Below are positions 33,330 through 44,348 of a DNA stretch of 64,000 nucleotides, one piece after another. The position numbers and the translations under genes were made by a program. The DNA is from Breviolum minutum Mf 1.05b.01 (taxonomy: Eukaryota > Sar > Dinophyceae > Suessiales > Symbiodiniaceae): assembly GCA_000507305.1 (NCBI GenBank), contig DF239274.1:123187-187186 (forward strand). Direction: 5' to 3'. How positions within the stretch are numbered: position 1 is the first letter of the stretch; each line of letters opens with the position of its first letter. A model generated the notes under the pieces. It ran no database searches and was not told the origin of the DNA. It saw nothing but the letters and a program-made list of their open reading frames with translations.

Positions 33330-33900
33330 CCAAGGATTTGCTGCACTAGAAAGATTCCCATCATCAGCTCGAAGAGCTTAGCCGCCAAGGGCCTTTTTAG
33401 AAGACTTTCGCATATGTGGATCGTCCGATGCCTCTTACTGAAGGAGGATATTGTGAGGGCAGCCAAGTCATTAACAGCCAAGGCGTGCTACCAACCAGGA
33501 CTGCGCCACTTAGGCATAAGAGTTGAAGTATACGGCAATAACTGCGACCCTGCCTCCTTACAACAGTCAACTTGTGGCAGGCTCGCATCTTTCCTTATTC
33601 TCGAAGGGGTCATGTCAGATCACAACCACCGGCAAAACATCAAAGCTCCTGTTGCGTATCACTGCACCCAAGAGCCAACTGCATGTCGTTTGGCGGGAAG
33701 CTTCACTCCCGTTCGAATTTATCATGAAACTGAAGGGCCGACTGTGCGGAGTCCCGATGTACTCTGTGGTAACCCACCTACCAAAAATGGGGCGGGCAAG
33801 TTGGGGGTTCCAACCTGGTGATCCGAACCACTTACAAACTTCCAAAAAGGCATGAAAAAACATCCGGGCTATCTTCATCCAAGGATGTACTCGTGGAAGA
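33330..33900 (+). pseudogene. decayed Ty1/copia-like RNase H region
   Basis: In one frame the order matches the end of a copia reverse transcriptase and the start of RNase H: EDIVRAAKSLTAKACYQPG (compare AAKR..YLKGT..GL), RVEVYGNNCDPASLQQSTCG (compare GY.DADWAGD..RRSTSG), LASFLILEG, then RQNIKAPVAYHCTQEPTAC (compare S.KQ..VALS.TEAEY.A). Afterwards the signal moves to another frame (KLKGRLCGVPM, then DVLCGN), indicating frameshifts. The catalytic Asp positions are only partly kept. No LTRs were found. The call rests on pattern order, not on a search. Confidence 0.35.
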
Positions 33901-34290
33901 CAAATTTGCGTGAGCAACCTACGATCGAGCTTCTAAGAAATAAGCTCAAATGACTGCCAAGTCATTGGAGATTTTTTCTACATGCAACCTGATCCAAAAT
34001 CGTCTGGAAGCTTCCCAGATTTTTTGTGGGGAACCTTCCTCTCCAATTTTTTGTTGCAATCTACCTGGAAGCTTGCTTGAAACCTCATGTCTTACTAACA
34101 TGCCAGAAACTTTGGCTGGAATTGGTCCCGAAATTTTTCCCAGGGAAGGGAAGCTCACCCCTACCAACCACATTTTCGAGGAAGGGATCTCTGGGATGTT
34201 TGGGAATCGAAAGTTTCAAATTGACAGCAAAAACATGAAGAAAACTTAGCGCATGCAAAGTTGCTATTTGAAACCAACAATGAATCAGTT

Positions 34291-34409
34291 ACAAACGGAG
34301 TTATATCCCCTACAAGCAGGGTGAAATATCACCCCAGTTACCCCATGTATGTTCGGTCATTTGAGAAACTCCATTTATAACAATCGGCGAAAAGGGCCCA
34401 CCTTGCGCG
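34291..34409. repeat. family E MITE, degenerate
   Basis: ggagttatatcccctacaagcagggtgaaatatcaccccagttacc and the right end aaaagggcccaccttg match family E. Confidence 0.55.
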
Positions 34410-34597
34410 GAACTTGGTTCCTTGGGGACCCCCAGATGCGCTGAACCCCCCAACGATTCTTGGGGGTGTTGGCAAAGGTCTCCCAGAATTGAAACATCTT
34501 TGAAACACAGGGGCCAGTTCTTGGATATATATACACAGAAACCCCCCATGGAGGCAGGGTAGAAAATCTCCCAAAAATCATGGAAAAACACCATATC
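34404..34597 (-). CDS. candidate exon, unknown protein
   Basis: After acceptor ggttgttgtacag the frame reads DMVFFHDFWEIFYPASMGG, FCVYISKNWPLCFKDVSI and HPQESLGGSAHLGVPKEP, then runs into the family E element at its right end. Aromatic-rich. The frame also continues upstream of the acceptor, so the exon start is not certain. Confidence 0.35.
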
Positions 34598-35610
34598 CTG
34601 TACAACAACCAACGCATCCACCCCCAAAATAATTGGTTGGTCCGTAGTTTCAAGAAACAACGGGAAAAACGGATATGTTCTGTACACTTTCTCCACTTAG
34701 GGATCAATCCGCCAACCCCTCGCCAAGCTGGAGGAGGAGGCGCGCGGGAAAGACACATGCCAAAGCATGACTTCGTTGGCTTGAGAAAGCTTACAATGCG
34801 TCCAGCCTTCACCTTATAAGATCACCCTTCAAATATTAATGTGCTGGTCAACCGAAAAGTCAAATGTCCAAATTTGTATCGGAAGATGACTCATTGCAAT
34901 CTAGCTTCTAACAAAAAACACCAACTCCCCCAATTTCTTCTACTGTTGGAACAGTGGAGGAGGAGACTCTCCTTTTCAACATAACTTTTAGGCGAAACTC
35001 CTAGAGGTTAGTATGAGGTCAATGAAGCTTCAACCCGTTCAGTGGCGATTTTTGTTGGACAAAAAGTAATCCCCTCATGTACTCAACGGGTATGAACCTT
35101 AAGCACCATGGTGCCCCTTAACAATGCAAGGCCTAGGCTATGAAGTACCCTGTGATTTTGAGGATTCTTGAGGATTCTGGGGGTTCTAAGTCGCTCCTCA
35201 TGTAGGATTGGAAAATACATGAACAAATCACTGGCTCCAAATCGCTCACCCAAGGACTCACAGGGTAGTTTTTAAGGATGTCAGCTTTTTAACCAAAAAA
35301 AGTCACTTGGAGCCCATCACCAAGTCAAGTGATGGAAATTTTGGGGAAAAAAAACTCCCACTTTTTGTTTGAAAATCTACGGGTCGAAGAGTATACGGAG
35401 AAGAAAAAAAACTTAAGCTGGTAGGAATTCAAGAAATGTGAGTCTTGATGTTTTCGTAGCCGAAATACCCTCCCTGAAACTAACATTTTGATGGTACCTA
35501 CCAGGAAAGATGAGAAGGGTACATCTCTCTTTTTTGGGGTATAGAAATTGTAGATATACCATAATTATTCATGTATTTTTTGTTGATCTTTTTTTGTGGA
35601 CTAGGAACCC

Positions 35611-35785
35611 TAGTGAAAACATCCTTATCTTCCTTCATTTGGATGTTCTTAGGGATCCGGGTCCCAAAGGTCCCCAAAAGATAACGAGATGTATCGACCA
35701 GGGTCCCGCCAGAGCCTTCCAAAGGATGGTTTCTACACTGCCGAAAACGAACCAATGTACCCTGAAAAATAGTGCTTGGAAGCTT
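35611..35785 (-). CDS. exon candidate, strand ambiguous
   Basis: On the minus strand, after acceptor agcactatttttcag, the frame reads GTLVRFRQCRNHPLEGSGG, TLVDTSRYLLGTFGTRIPK and MKEDKDVFTR. On the plus strand, after acceptor tttttgtggactag, the same DNA reads NPSENILIFLHLDVLRDPG and ITRCIDQGPARAFQRM. Both are open and both have a good acceptor. A family A MITE begins at once on the right. Confidence 0.3.
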
Positions 35786-35896
35786 TACCCTCCAGGGGAA
35801 CGGTTCATCCATATCCCACCCGAACGGGAAGTTCGGAAAATCATCGGATCAAAAGTGTGTTGGGAAGGGATCCCAGTGATCGTTCCCAGGAGGGTA
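35786..35896. repeat. family A MITE copy, divergent core
   Basis: TACCCTCCAGGGGAACGGTTC ... gatcgttcccaggagggta. The core is longer than in other copies and closest to the inverted copy at 60421-60525. Confidence 0.8.
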
Positions 35897-36346
35897 TTTT
35901 CCTTTTGAAATGGTCTTTTTTTAGGGGACATTCGTTAGTTTTTAGGGTTTTGTTCCCACTTTTTTCAATCCACCAGAGTCGATTCAGAGTTCCTCCAACC
36001 GAATTTCAATGCTTGATAGATTCTTTCAAGTTTCCGAACTTCAGGATAAATGTTTTTTGTGAATTCCGCTGAGTTCTAGCACATTCGAAACTTGCACAAA
36101 TTGAATAAAAAGTGCCAACAGGGAGGGGATATGTTAGTTCCCAGCATCGTGTGTATATAAAATATTACATATCATACACCCTTGAAGTCCAAAGCCAACT
36201 TTTTGAGTGATTTCTTTTCTGTAAAGACAACTTATTCAATATTCTTTTATAGTAGTTTCTGAATTACAATCAGCAAAAATTAAGGGAAAAAACACAAAAA
36301 GTCCTGGCAATGCTGCAAAACGTGCCCTTTTTTGGCATGGTGTAAG

Positions 36347-36440
36347 TGACCCGTGACCCGAACTGAAAGGCGAGGCCGATAAGTGATCTCCAACTTATCG
36401 GGGATCAAGTTTGGCCCCGAATTTTTCATCACTTGGTTGT
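36347..36440. repeat. family K element, degenerate
   Basis: gtaagtgacccgtgacccg, gataagtgatctccaacttatcggggatcaa and the final tcatcactt match the K copies at 47.2 and 58.0 kb in order. Confidence 0.5.
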
Positions 36441-37080
36441 TAACCATTTGTGCAATGAAAAAACCACTGGTTGTTTAAGGCCGGTAAGGGAATATACTAC
36501 CCAGTTGTATCAGGATTATAATAAACCATGAAATAAGGATCCCTATTAAACAACCAAGGTCAAAATCTTGTCAAAATCTCAACCGAGGTCCAAGCTTTCG
36601 CCCATATAGGCATTGTAGTCCTGCTTTCAGCAGCTGTGTGTTTTTGGGTTTTTCCGACCCGAGCCTTCCTAGGTGGTCCAGGTGTCCAGGTGGCTGAAAA
36701 AAACGGGGTGCCAAGAAAAAGGCTGAAAAATGACCTTCGGTGATGAATCTTTGGTTGATTCAGCAAAAATGAGTGTCAACCAATGTTGATCAAAAAAAAC
36801 ACAGCCAAAAATACCATGCACAACAGGTGCGTTTTATGGAATTCGGTCAGAAAATACTGGTTTCACCCTTCTGAAAAGGATTTCCAACGAAAAAACCATG
36901 CCTGGTATGGATTCACTTCATACGTCTGCGAAGATCACTTTGACTGGGAAACATCGGTGTCACCTACCTGCATTTACACCCATGATAAACTCGCCCAGAA
37001 ATGCCTGGAAAATGGAAAATGAAGGATGTATTTCCTACTATCAAATGGGGATTTTCTGACCAGGAATACTACTGTACCTT

Positions 37081-37176
37081 TACCCTCCAGGGAATTAACA
37101 TATCCCACCAAACGGGAAAAGGAAAATCATCTTCAAAATGCCATTTTTTGGTGATATGTTAGTTCCCTGGAGGGTA
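37081..37176. repeat. family A MITE copy
   Basis: TACCCTCCAGGGAATTAACA...TATGTTAGTTCCCTGGAGGGTA. Almost identical to 3605-3702 and 38595-38687. The right end is followed by agtg, so GGGTAAGTG forms a consensus splice-donor-like sequence. Confidence 0.95.
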
Positions 37177-37189
37177 AGTGTTAAAGAAA

Positions 37190-38240
37190 ACTCACTTCTG
37201 AGAAAAGATCTTTACTGTTTTTGGTTGGCCTGAAGCTCCTGCTTGCAAGGTGTCTCTATTAGTTTACCAGGCTCTTGGGGAAATTTATTATAAATCCTTA
37301 ACCTGAATGATCAGGCCTTTTCCCTTCGTCTGATGGGCCTTTTCCCCCTGCGTTTTTGCTCAAAAATTGGTGACCCATTTTTACGAGGTTGTTGATTTCC
37401 AAAAGGATTGATCACTTGTTTGGCCATTTTGGGGCGGGGGCCCGGACCCCCTTACTAAACTCACTACCTTTTTGGGGGGAACGTCCCACCCACAACGTCC
37501 CACCCACAACTTCGAACTCCTCGAAGTTGAAACGATCTCGAACACTGAAGTCGATATCCTGAGAACTCAACAACACCAACAACCATAGGATTTCATCACA
37601 AATGACCCCCCCACCGAAACCATGGTGTTTTTCTCCACCTTTTTGAAACAAAAATGTCCCAAATTTCTAGTTGCCTCCTTACAACTATAGGCCAATTTTT
37701 GTTATGTTTGGATAGTGAACTAGCTTAAAAAACTATGGAGGTCCTGGAGGTACTTAGTGACTTGACCTCCCGGACTTTCCAACGAAACATATGGACTTTG
37801 CAAAGCTTTTCCGGATGTTCTCCTTGTCTGACCCTGCTACTCTCCGGATGTTATTTTTCCGCACTACTTTCCTTGTAAAAAATGACTCCTTTCCCTAAGG
37901 TTTGACTCAAAAATATGTCTTAAAAAATCGTTGAAGTTTCAACCACCTAGCCGGTTTTCACAACAACTCCAAAAAAAACAACAGCAAAAATGAAAAGTTA
38001 TCAGTTGATTCAATTCGTGACCAAACTTGATCCCCTCAGTTGAAGGTCACTTAATCATTGAATGGGTCACTCAACCATCCCGAAACAGGCAGGCACCAGC
38101 AGCATTGCCAGGTAAATCTTACAAACACCACCAAAAAAATACAGTTCTAGGAAATTGTCTGAGCTCTGAGCGGTCAGACTTCAATTTAAAGATATGAAAA
38201 AAAAAATCCAATGCTTTTAAACAATCACGAAACTTGAGAT
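37190..38240. other. no firm gene
   Basis: Holds one copy of the dispersed repeat block (ttataaatccttaacctgaatgat ... cccttactaaactcactacc) near 37280-37470, also at 0.8, 30.1, 53.0 and 62.75 kb. Open frames are short. Confidence 0.35.
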
Positions 38241-38250
38241 CAACAACAGG

Positions 38251-38353
38251 TACTCCCTGGAAGTTTCCCTAAAATTTCGCCATTCCAGCAAGAAAGCCCC
38301 TTGTCTTCCAACCATCATTTTTCAGGGGCTATACGTTAAACTTAGGGGGTGTA
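38251..38353. repeat. family C MITE copy
   Basis: TACTCCCTGGAAGTTTCCC at the left and gctatacgttaaacttagggggtgta at the right. Core ccaaccatcatttttcagggg. Confidence 0.7.
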
Positions 38354-38594
38354 GACAGGTCACCTTTTTTTTCGCCGCTGTTTCTTTGTTCGAAACCGTG
38401 AGTTTTAAATGTCCCACAGTTCTTTTCTCTACCAAACCTCCAACTCTTCCATGTCGTTGAACAAAGGTTCCGCACACCTTGATTTTCATGAGCAGCATCC
38501 GGGTGTTTCTTTGTAAAAAAAATCTGAGGATTCCGTTCATGATTTTTTCATGGGTCCTTCACCTGGCTATATGTTTTTTGAAAAATTACTAATT

Positions 38595-38687
38595 ACCCTC
38601 CAGGGAATTAACATATCCCACCTTGGGAAAAGGAAAATCATCTTCAAAATGCCATTTTTGGGTGATATGTTAGTTCCCTGGAGGGTA
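38595..38687. repeat. family A MITE copy
   Basis: TACCCTCCAGGGAATTAACA...TATGTTAGTTCCCTGGAGGGTA, core gggaaaaggaaaatcatcttc. Confidence 0.95.
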
Positions 38688-38984
38688 ATCCATTCTTAAG
38701 GGATATGTATCATTTAAAAAAAGGAGCACCAAACTATACATACTCTCTATCATATCCCGGTATAAATCTTATGAAATCGTTGCCTATGTCCCGGAAAAGA
38801 GATTGAATTCCCGAGAAAAACCCCAAGGCCCCAAGGCTCTGGTGATCCAAATGCTTGATGCACTCATCAACTGATCACGATCACGTGCGCAAAATTCCCA
38901 GAGACTTCTTTTGGTTTTCCTGAAGGGTACAAGATGGGCACCTACGAGATGTATATATGATATATTGTATCCAGTATACATATA

Positions 38985-39116
38985 GAAATGAAGTTATGGG
39001 CCCCCTATAGATGGCCTTATAAGTGAGTAAATAGGGATTATAACTCATAACCCCGAAATCAGTGGAGTTATGGGGCCCCTACTTATTGCCTGGATCCGGG
39101 GGCCCCCACTTTGTAC
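38985..39116. repeat. family E MITE, degenerate
   Basis: ttatgggccccctatagatggccttataag and ggggcccctacttattgcc; the right end (gggcccccactttgtacc) resembles the E terminus. Confidence 0.55.
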
Positions 39117-39231
39117 CTCAGCATCAATAGGATTAATTTGTTTGGCTTCCATGGACTTGGCTCCCAAATACATCTCAGTAATATCTGACCATAAAAGGGT
39201 ACTGTTAAAACAAAGTGGTGGAATCACCAGA

Positions 39232-39335
39232 TGGGTGTTTCCTTAAATGGTGGTATCCCAAAATGGATGGTTTATAATGGAAAACCCTATTAAAATGGAT
39301 GATTTGGGGGTACCATCATTTTTGGAAACATCCAG
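39232..39335. repeat. family J MITE copy 2
   Basis: gatgggtgtttccttaaatgg and inverted atttttggaaacatcc, with inner aaaatggatggtttataatgg / attaaaatggatgattt. Confidence 0.8.
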
Positions 39336-39343
39336 ATAGTTAA

Positions 39344-39450
39344 TACTGTTGATGGTTCGTTCGAAATCCGGCGTACTCACCAGTTGAGGAACAGGTAGTT
39401 GAAATCCCATTATTTACGACGGATTTTATACACCATGCAAAGGGTGGTCC
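39344..39450. repeat. family B MITE copy 7, right end lost
   Basis: TACTGTTGATGGTTCGTTCG, then the family B interior (aatcccattatttacgacgg). The right terminal repeat is missing after caaagggtggtcc. Confidence 0.7.
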
Positions 39451-39760
39451 ATAGAGAGTCGAATCGAATTTTCACAAATCAACCAACCAGCCAGGATACG
39501 TAGTCCAAAATAATCCCAAATGAAATTTTATGCCATCTTTAAAAAACTCTTCAATTTTGCTTAGGTCTCCAGGCTTCCCAGGTTGTTAAATTTCCCCAAG
39601 GGTGAGAAAAAAAATCCCATCTCCAACATCTGCCTGATGCAAGCTGCTAGTTGCCGCTAGCATCTAGGGAGCCCCACTTGTAACACAGCAAGTAGCGAGC
39701 ACCCTCCTGCAGACAGCACACCAAATGACGTGGCATCAAAAAAAAAAACTCAGATACTTT

Positions 39761-39879
39761 CCATTGAATCCTGGTTGGTTAATAGGGATCCTTAAAATGG
39801 TTTGTTATAATCCCCATAGAAACGGGTAGTATAATCCCCCAATATACCTAAACAACCAAGGTTTTTCATTGCTCAATGG
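39761..39879. repeat. family G element
   Basis: ccattgaatcctggttggtta ... aaacaaccaaggtttttcattgctcaatgg. Confidence 0.75.
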
Positions 39880-40282
39880 GTGCAAAAATTCTTCCAACAG
39901 GACACGTTTCAAAGTCGCAACCACCGAGAATCTTTCATGAAATTCAGGTACTTGGATAGTCAGGAACCCCCTGAAACACAAGCTGTAAAGTGTTCACTCT
40001 ATATACCCCATCTATACTGGGATGTCCATGGTACTTAGTAAATGGATTATTTCACCCCTATACAACTAGTTTGATCTCGTCCCGTAAACAAATAGGTGGA
40101 AATAAACCAAGGATTCCTAATGATCGTGAATCCATCACTTCCAGCCGGACACCCTTCCGTTGCTACTTCAAAAAAGTTCTTGCCTGTGGTTAGGTACCTG
40201 GATCTTTTGCCTATAATCAGCCTTGCAAATTGGTGGGTCATCATCGATTCGGAAAGAAGCAAGGTGTGTCAAAGCCAGGATA

Positions 40283-40389
40283 TACCCTCCGTTCGGAACT
40301 ACATAACATATCCCCAAGCAGTGGTATGTTTGAGTCGATCATTTTTTTTCCGGCTTTTTCCGTTTGCTGGGATAAATCTTAAGAGGGTA
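40283..40389. repeat. family A MITE, divergent
   Basis: TACCCTCCGTTCGGAACTAC...gctgggataaatcttaagagggta. Core has ttgagtcgatcatttttt, as in the copy at 60421. Confidence 0.6.
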
Positions 40390-40409
40390 CCCATCAGTCT
40401 ACCTTTGAG

Positions 40410-40660
40410 ACTGTGTTATTGCGTGCTCTTCTGGAAGTGGTTGATTTCTTGGAAGGGCAGAGGACTCACAAATCAGAATCAGCCAACAAAAAATCAGAAG
40501 AGCTTCGAAGTCAGCATGGAATTTCGGTTTTGTTCTCACCAGAAGCCATGGGCCATGCTCGAGCCAAGCTCCAATTCTACTGTTTTTTGTGCCAGAAAAA
40601 ATGTTTATTTGGTGGTTTGAAATTAGTGATTTTCTGTTCTAGGACTCCCAAGACTCCCAA
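40410..40660 (+). CDS. candidate exon, unknown protein
   Basis: Open frame reading TVLLRALLEVVDFLEGQRTH, KSESANKKSEELRSQHGIS, then AMGHARAKLQFYCFLCQKK. The first part is a good amphipathic helix with a charged linker. It starts shortly after the family A element. Splice limits are not clear. Confidence 0.35.
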
Positions 40661-40792
40661 GTAATTTCCCCTTTCAGAAGGGTTTCCTAGTAAACCGCTA
40701 CCATGAACCACCTACCAGCGATTGGTTGAAACCAGGTTTCACCAATGAAAAGATCTTCTTTCAACTTCCCTGCTTTCAAGGTTGGCCATCAG

Positions 40793-41071
40793 CTAACGTA
40801 GCAGAGTTCCAAGCACCAAAAACTTAAATTCCAACATGCAAACTTTCACATTCATGACTTGTACATGATCCTTCCCTGTCAAAAAAATATCGTCGGCAGA
40901 AGTATATGTTGCCCCTGCCGGCTGAAAGGCCGGCAACACGACGAACGAAGCTTTCCCATTGGCACCTGCAGACACGTCGGGCAAGTGAAGCCTCGATAAA
41001 AGTAGCTTCCACCTACTACCGCGAAGCAAGAAGCACAACTTCCATAGGCACCGTTCTCCCCTGGCAGCCAT
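40793..41071 (-). CDS. candidate gene, unknown protein
   Basis: A 92-codon frame from MAARGERCLWKLCFLLRGSR through VSAGANGKASFVVLPAFQPA, GATYTSADDIFLTGKDHVQV to VLGTLLR and TAG. A 54-base segment inside it (GCG|GTAGTAG...gtgtctgcag) has good splice ends and a length divisible by three, so it may be an intron. High CpG supports coding. No family recognised. Confidence 0.45.
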   Translation of the reverse strand: MAARGERCLWKLCFLLRGSRWKLLLSRLHLPDVSAGANGKASFVVLPAFQPAGATYTSADDIFLTGKDHVQVMNVKVCMLEFKFLVLGTLLR

Positions 41072-41525
41072 TGGATCGTTGGGGGCAGAATGGGTCGGGT
41101 TGTTGGTTTGTTCATGGTGATGTCATGATACTGAACTCCTCTGAGTTTATTTCTGCCTTTTGTTGGCCTGTTAACAATGTTCCAGTTCCAATCATGATGA
41201 TGATGATGATGATGACGACATTTATCATTATTGTTTCAGAAACTAACCCCCGCCAATGTCGTGAAAACTAATAAAGCCATGTAAATTCAAGTCCAGGTCT
41301 GGATATTGGGAATACATCATGTGACCTTCACCGTTGAGACTTTTTGTGTTGAAGATGCAACTGTTCAAACACAATTTCACACCTTAAAACCTTCAAAAAG
41401 GCCCCGGAAAAGAAACTGCAAAACCCAAACACTACCCATTTGCCGCTTCCCATGTTGGTTTTGTTGGGGTTGGGGTAGGTTCCCCTTCATGATTCCTTGT
41501 GATCCCATAAATCATGTGAACATCT

Positions 41526-41990
41526 GTGGAAAATCGGAGGTCCGTGGAAGATGCCTTCAATAAGTGCCAAAAAATACAGTACCCAAGTGGCAAATGCCCA
41601 TGTATTTGCCTTGCCTCATGGCTTGTCAACATAACTCCCCCACTGCAAAAGGACGTTATCCCCAAATCAGATAAGGGTGTATATTTAGGATGCGAAACCG
41701 ACCCCTTTGGCATCCGATGCCATCGAAACCAACACCAGGATCTTCACGGGTTTGACAACCCCTACGATGCGATGGCTGGGTGATTCAACTCGAATCTTTT
41801 GTTACTTCCCCGAAGTTTAACAACAAATTTACCCCAGTTTTCCCTTGGGGTTCCCCTCTTCCCTTGCCCCAGCATGGCTTTCTTAATGGCTGATGGCCAA
41901 CTCGCTGTTCGTTGCGAACAGCTCCGGTCATCGCTCCTTCAGGACTTCCATGAAAACCCCCTGAAACTATCATGGCTAGTCGACCATAAC
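41526..41990 (+). CDS. candidate coding region, two plus-strand pieces
   Basis: 41526-41783 is an 85-codon frame reading SVEDAFNKCQKIQYPSGKCP, PKSDKGVYLGCETDPFGI and HGFDNPYDAMAG. The second piece (about 41872-41990), after acceptor cccttgccccag, reads MAFLMADGQLAVRCEQLRSS and LLQDFHENPLKLSWLVDHN and then meets a family I element. A minus-strand frame over 41432-41713 is also open. The GVYLG...G-I-R block faintly recalls the copia integrase-to-RT linker, but this is not enough to call it. Confidence 0.4.
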
Positions 41991-41998
41991 CCCCCCCA

Positions 41999-42115
41999 TA
42001 ACGTAACCCCCACCCCCAGAAATAAGGGTTTAATTTTCGGCCTTATTAATGGAAACCATGGACCATGGTTAATAAGCCCTGAATAAGGCCGGCTATTTCT
42101 GGGGGGGCTACGTTA
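41999..42115. repeat. family I MITE copy
   Basis: TAACGTAACCCCCACCCCCAG and inverted ttctgggggggctacgtta. Inner pairs agaaataagggtttaa / aataaggccggctatttct and a central ccatggaccatgg palindrome. Confidence 0.85.
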
Positions 42116-42484
42116 GGATTCTACTATCGGCCCCCGAGTTCCCAAACACACCCAACACACCTCGATCCTCTTCAGGACGTTCCTTGACGCCTGGCGTTTG
42201 TGGACCACCATGCAATCCATTTCCCACGAGAAATAAGGACCAAACAAAAACAAGAAAAACAAGAAGGCCTTCTTTTCTGGGAAAAAATGAGTAATGGCTA
42301 ACCATCCATTTCAACATCTATTTCGAATCGCCAACTAACTAACTGGACACATGATATTTCCCCTACAACCTTCGCTGTGGTTGGTTTTTTGGGGGGCTTC
42401 TGAATCCACCCAATGTCTGAGAGTCTCCCAAGCACCAATCTTCAGGGCCTTTTAGTTAGTTTTAGTTAGGAAAACATATATATA

Positions 42485-42585
42485 TATACCTGGATCTTCC
42501 AGATATGTAAAATTTCTGCCAACCTTGGTATGTTTTTTGGGTGAATTTCGGCAGAAATTTTACACACTTGGAAGATCCAGGTATA
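42485..42585. repeat. family P palindromic element
   Basis: TATACCTGGATCTTCC and inverted GGAAGATCCAGGTATA, then gtaaaatttctgcc / ggcagaaattttac. A single copy in the window with a nearly perfect stem, so probably a young insertion. Confidence 0.85.
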
Positions 42586-43364
42586 CATAAAATTCTCAGT
42601 TCAAACTCTTACCACTTGATGGGACCATGGGACCCGACCTGTGATGGTTTTTCAAATTCGAAAATTACTCAACTGACAGGGTTCAATTGGATGTCTTTTC
42701 GTGAACTATCGGTAAAACTTTTCTTTAATTAATATACAAAAATTGAAAATCATTGATTTCCTTAAGGGGATTTCCGTGACTAAGCTACCTTTTGGACTGA
42801 GGCCATATGGCAGTTTTCACAATCAGGTGTTTGTTGCCGATCAAGAGTGCATCTTCATGTTTTTCCCTATATTCTAAAATGTCAGAGAGTTATTTCTTGC
42901 AATTCTACGCCTATTGACCTAGATATAGTCAATACAGAATCATTAGCCATCTGTATTAAGTGACTACTTCATAAAAGCAAACTATACATTTCAATAGATG
43001 TTCAAAAGTATGTCTTCTTCTACCTACTCTACTGGTCATCGTAAATCTGTGCAGAAAATCAAATGATAATAATAAAAATCCACCCACCCGTGGCTCAACC
43101 CCTTTATTCCCTGGTGGTTCCCTTGAACCCCTGGAACCAAAGCTGGTGCCTAAGTCCAACACATCCACGTAGACCATGTCATGTTCATGCGCAGCAGATT
43201 CCTTCTCTGTGTTGCCACCGCCCCTGTCAGTCAGAATCAATTGAAGGTTTTTTTCGGGGGATTGGATTCGTCCGCAGGATGTTTCTATTGAAATGCTGGC
43301 ACTGCAATTTTTTTCATGTATCATTAATGCAGGTTCCATGTTCATTTTCGGGCGTCGATCGAGT

Positions 43365-43600
43365 CTATGGCTCCAATGAAAAGGTGCCCGGTGCCCATTC
43401 TTTGAAGCCACAATAGATTTGTTGAGACGAAAAATTTTTGGTGAAACACGGGGGAACCTCCCGTACAACTCGCAAGGGCCAAATCCACCTGGGTAATAGG
43501 ACCCCTTGACCCGCTTCATTGGCCACATGGCGATCATTCCCCCTTGCATCATTTCACCTATCAGTATCACAATGTTTGCTCCTTCCACAACTTTGTCCTG
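43365..43600 (-). CDS. two-exon gene end, unknown protein
   Basis: Acceptor ttgtttgtgttgcag opens exon 43600-43558 (QDKVVEGANIVILI). Donor ATAG|GTGAAA and acceptor gcgggtcaag delimit a 53-base intron. Exon 43504-43365 then reads VLLPRWIWPLRVVREVPPCF, TKNFSSQQIYCGFKEWAPG and TFSLEP before TAG, in phase. The same strand also has an uninterrupted 259-codon frame (43735-42956) across the region, so a longer unspliced product is the alternative. No domain recognised. Confidence 0.5.
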
Positions 43601-44240
43601 CTGCAACACAAACAAAACCATGCCATGCGTTTTGCGCTTCGTTTCAGAGAAAACGTGTTCGCAGAGCGGTTTTCGGTGGAACAGAAAACCCCTGGGCATG
43701 CCAGATATGGTTTCCATTGGTTTCCCAACAATCATGGTTCATTAAAAATGGCCCGCTTGGAAATGATCGCGTAATCATCCCTTAACGGGTTGTTAACCAC
43801 CGGCTGATCGCATAATAAAACCGGCTATTTTTTGGCAATTTCAAGGTGGCATTGGTGCAATTGGGGGGTGGGCCCCTTAGATTCTCATGAACTGTGGGAG
43901 GAAGAGTATTCAGATATTTGATGGAACTTCTTACAATCGCACCTCTTTTGACATCACGCACTGCTACGTTGAAATGTACTCATTCACCACGTGTTTTTTC
44001 CCGCCGGAAAAGATGTCTATTTGATTTTTCGCAGAATCACACCCTTTTTTTTGCAAAAAAAACAACACATGTATGTCTCAACACTACTGGCCCCCCCCAA
44101 AAAAAAATAATTGAAATATTATATCATTCAATGGGCATAAGCGGCATAAGTGATTCCTTTTAAAATCGGAGACCAATTAAAGTCTTTAGGTCCAAGGTCT
44201 GCAAATTTGGCTCCCTTCCATCGATCCAGTGCACCTGAAG

Positions 44241-44348
44241 ATGGACTTCTTCGTCGTTCCCCGTGTGGTTTTCTTCGTCTTCTTGGTGGTCGCTCGTGCA
44301 GCTGGCGGCCAGCGATTATACATGTTCAAACCTCCGAAAATCACTTGA
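44241..44348 (+). CDS. signal-peptide-like first exon
   Basis: ATG at 44241 starts MDFFVVPRVVFFVFLVVARA, then AGGQRLYMFKPPKI: a short polar start, a 13-residue hydrophobic core and an AGG cleavage-like site. The frame ends at TGA 44346-44348 unless spliced (a possible donor is TACAT|GTTCAA). An overlapping frame (44150-44392) is also open, so this is tentative. Confidence 0.35.
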   Translation: MDFFVVPRVVFFVFLVVARAAGGQRLYMFKPPKIT

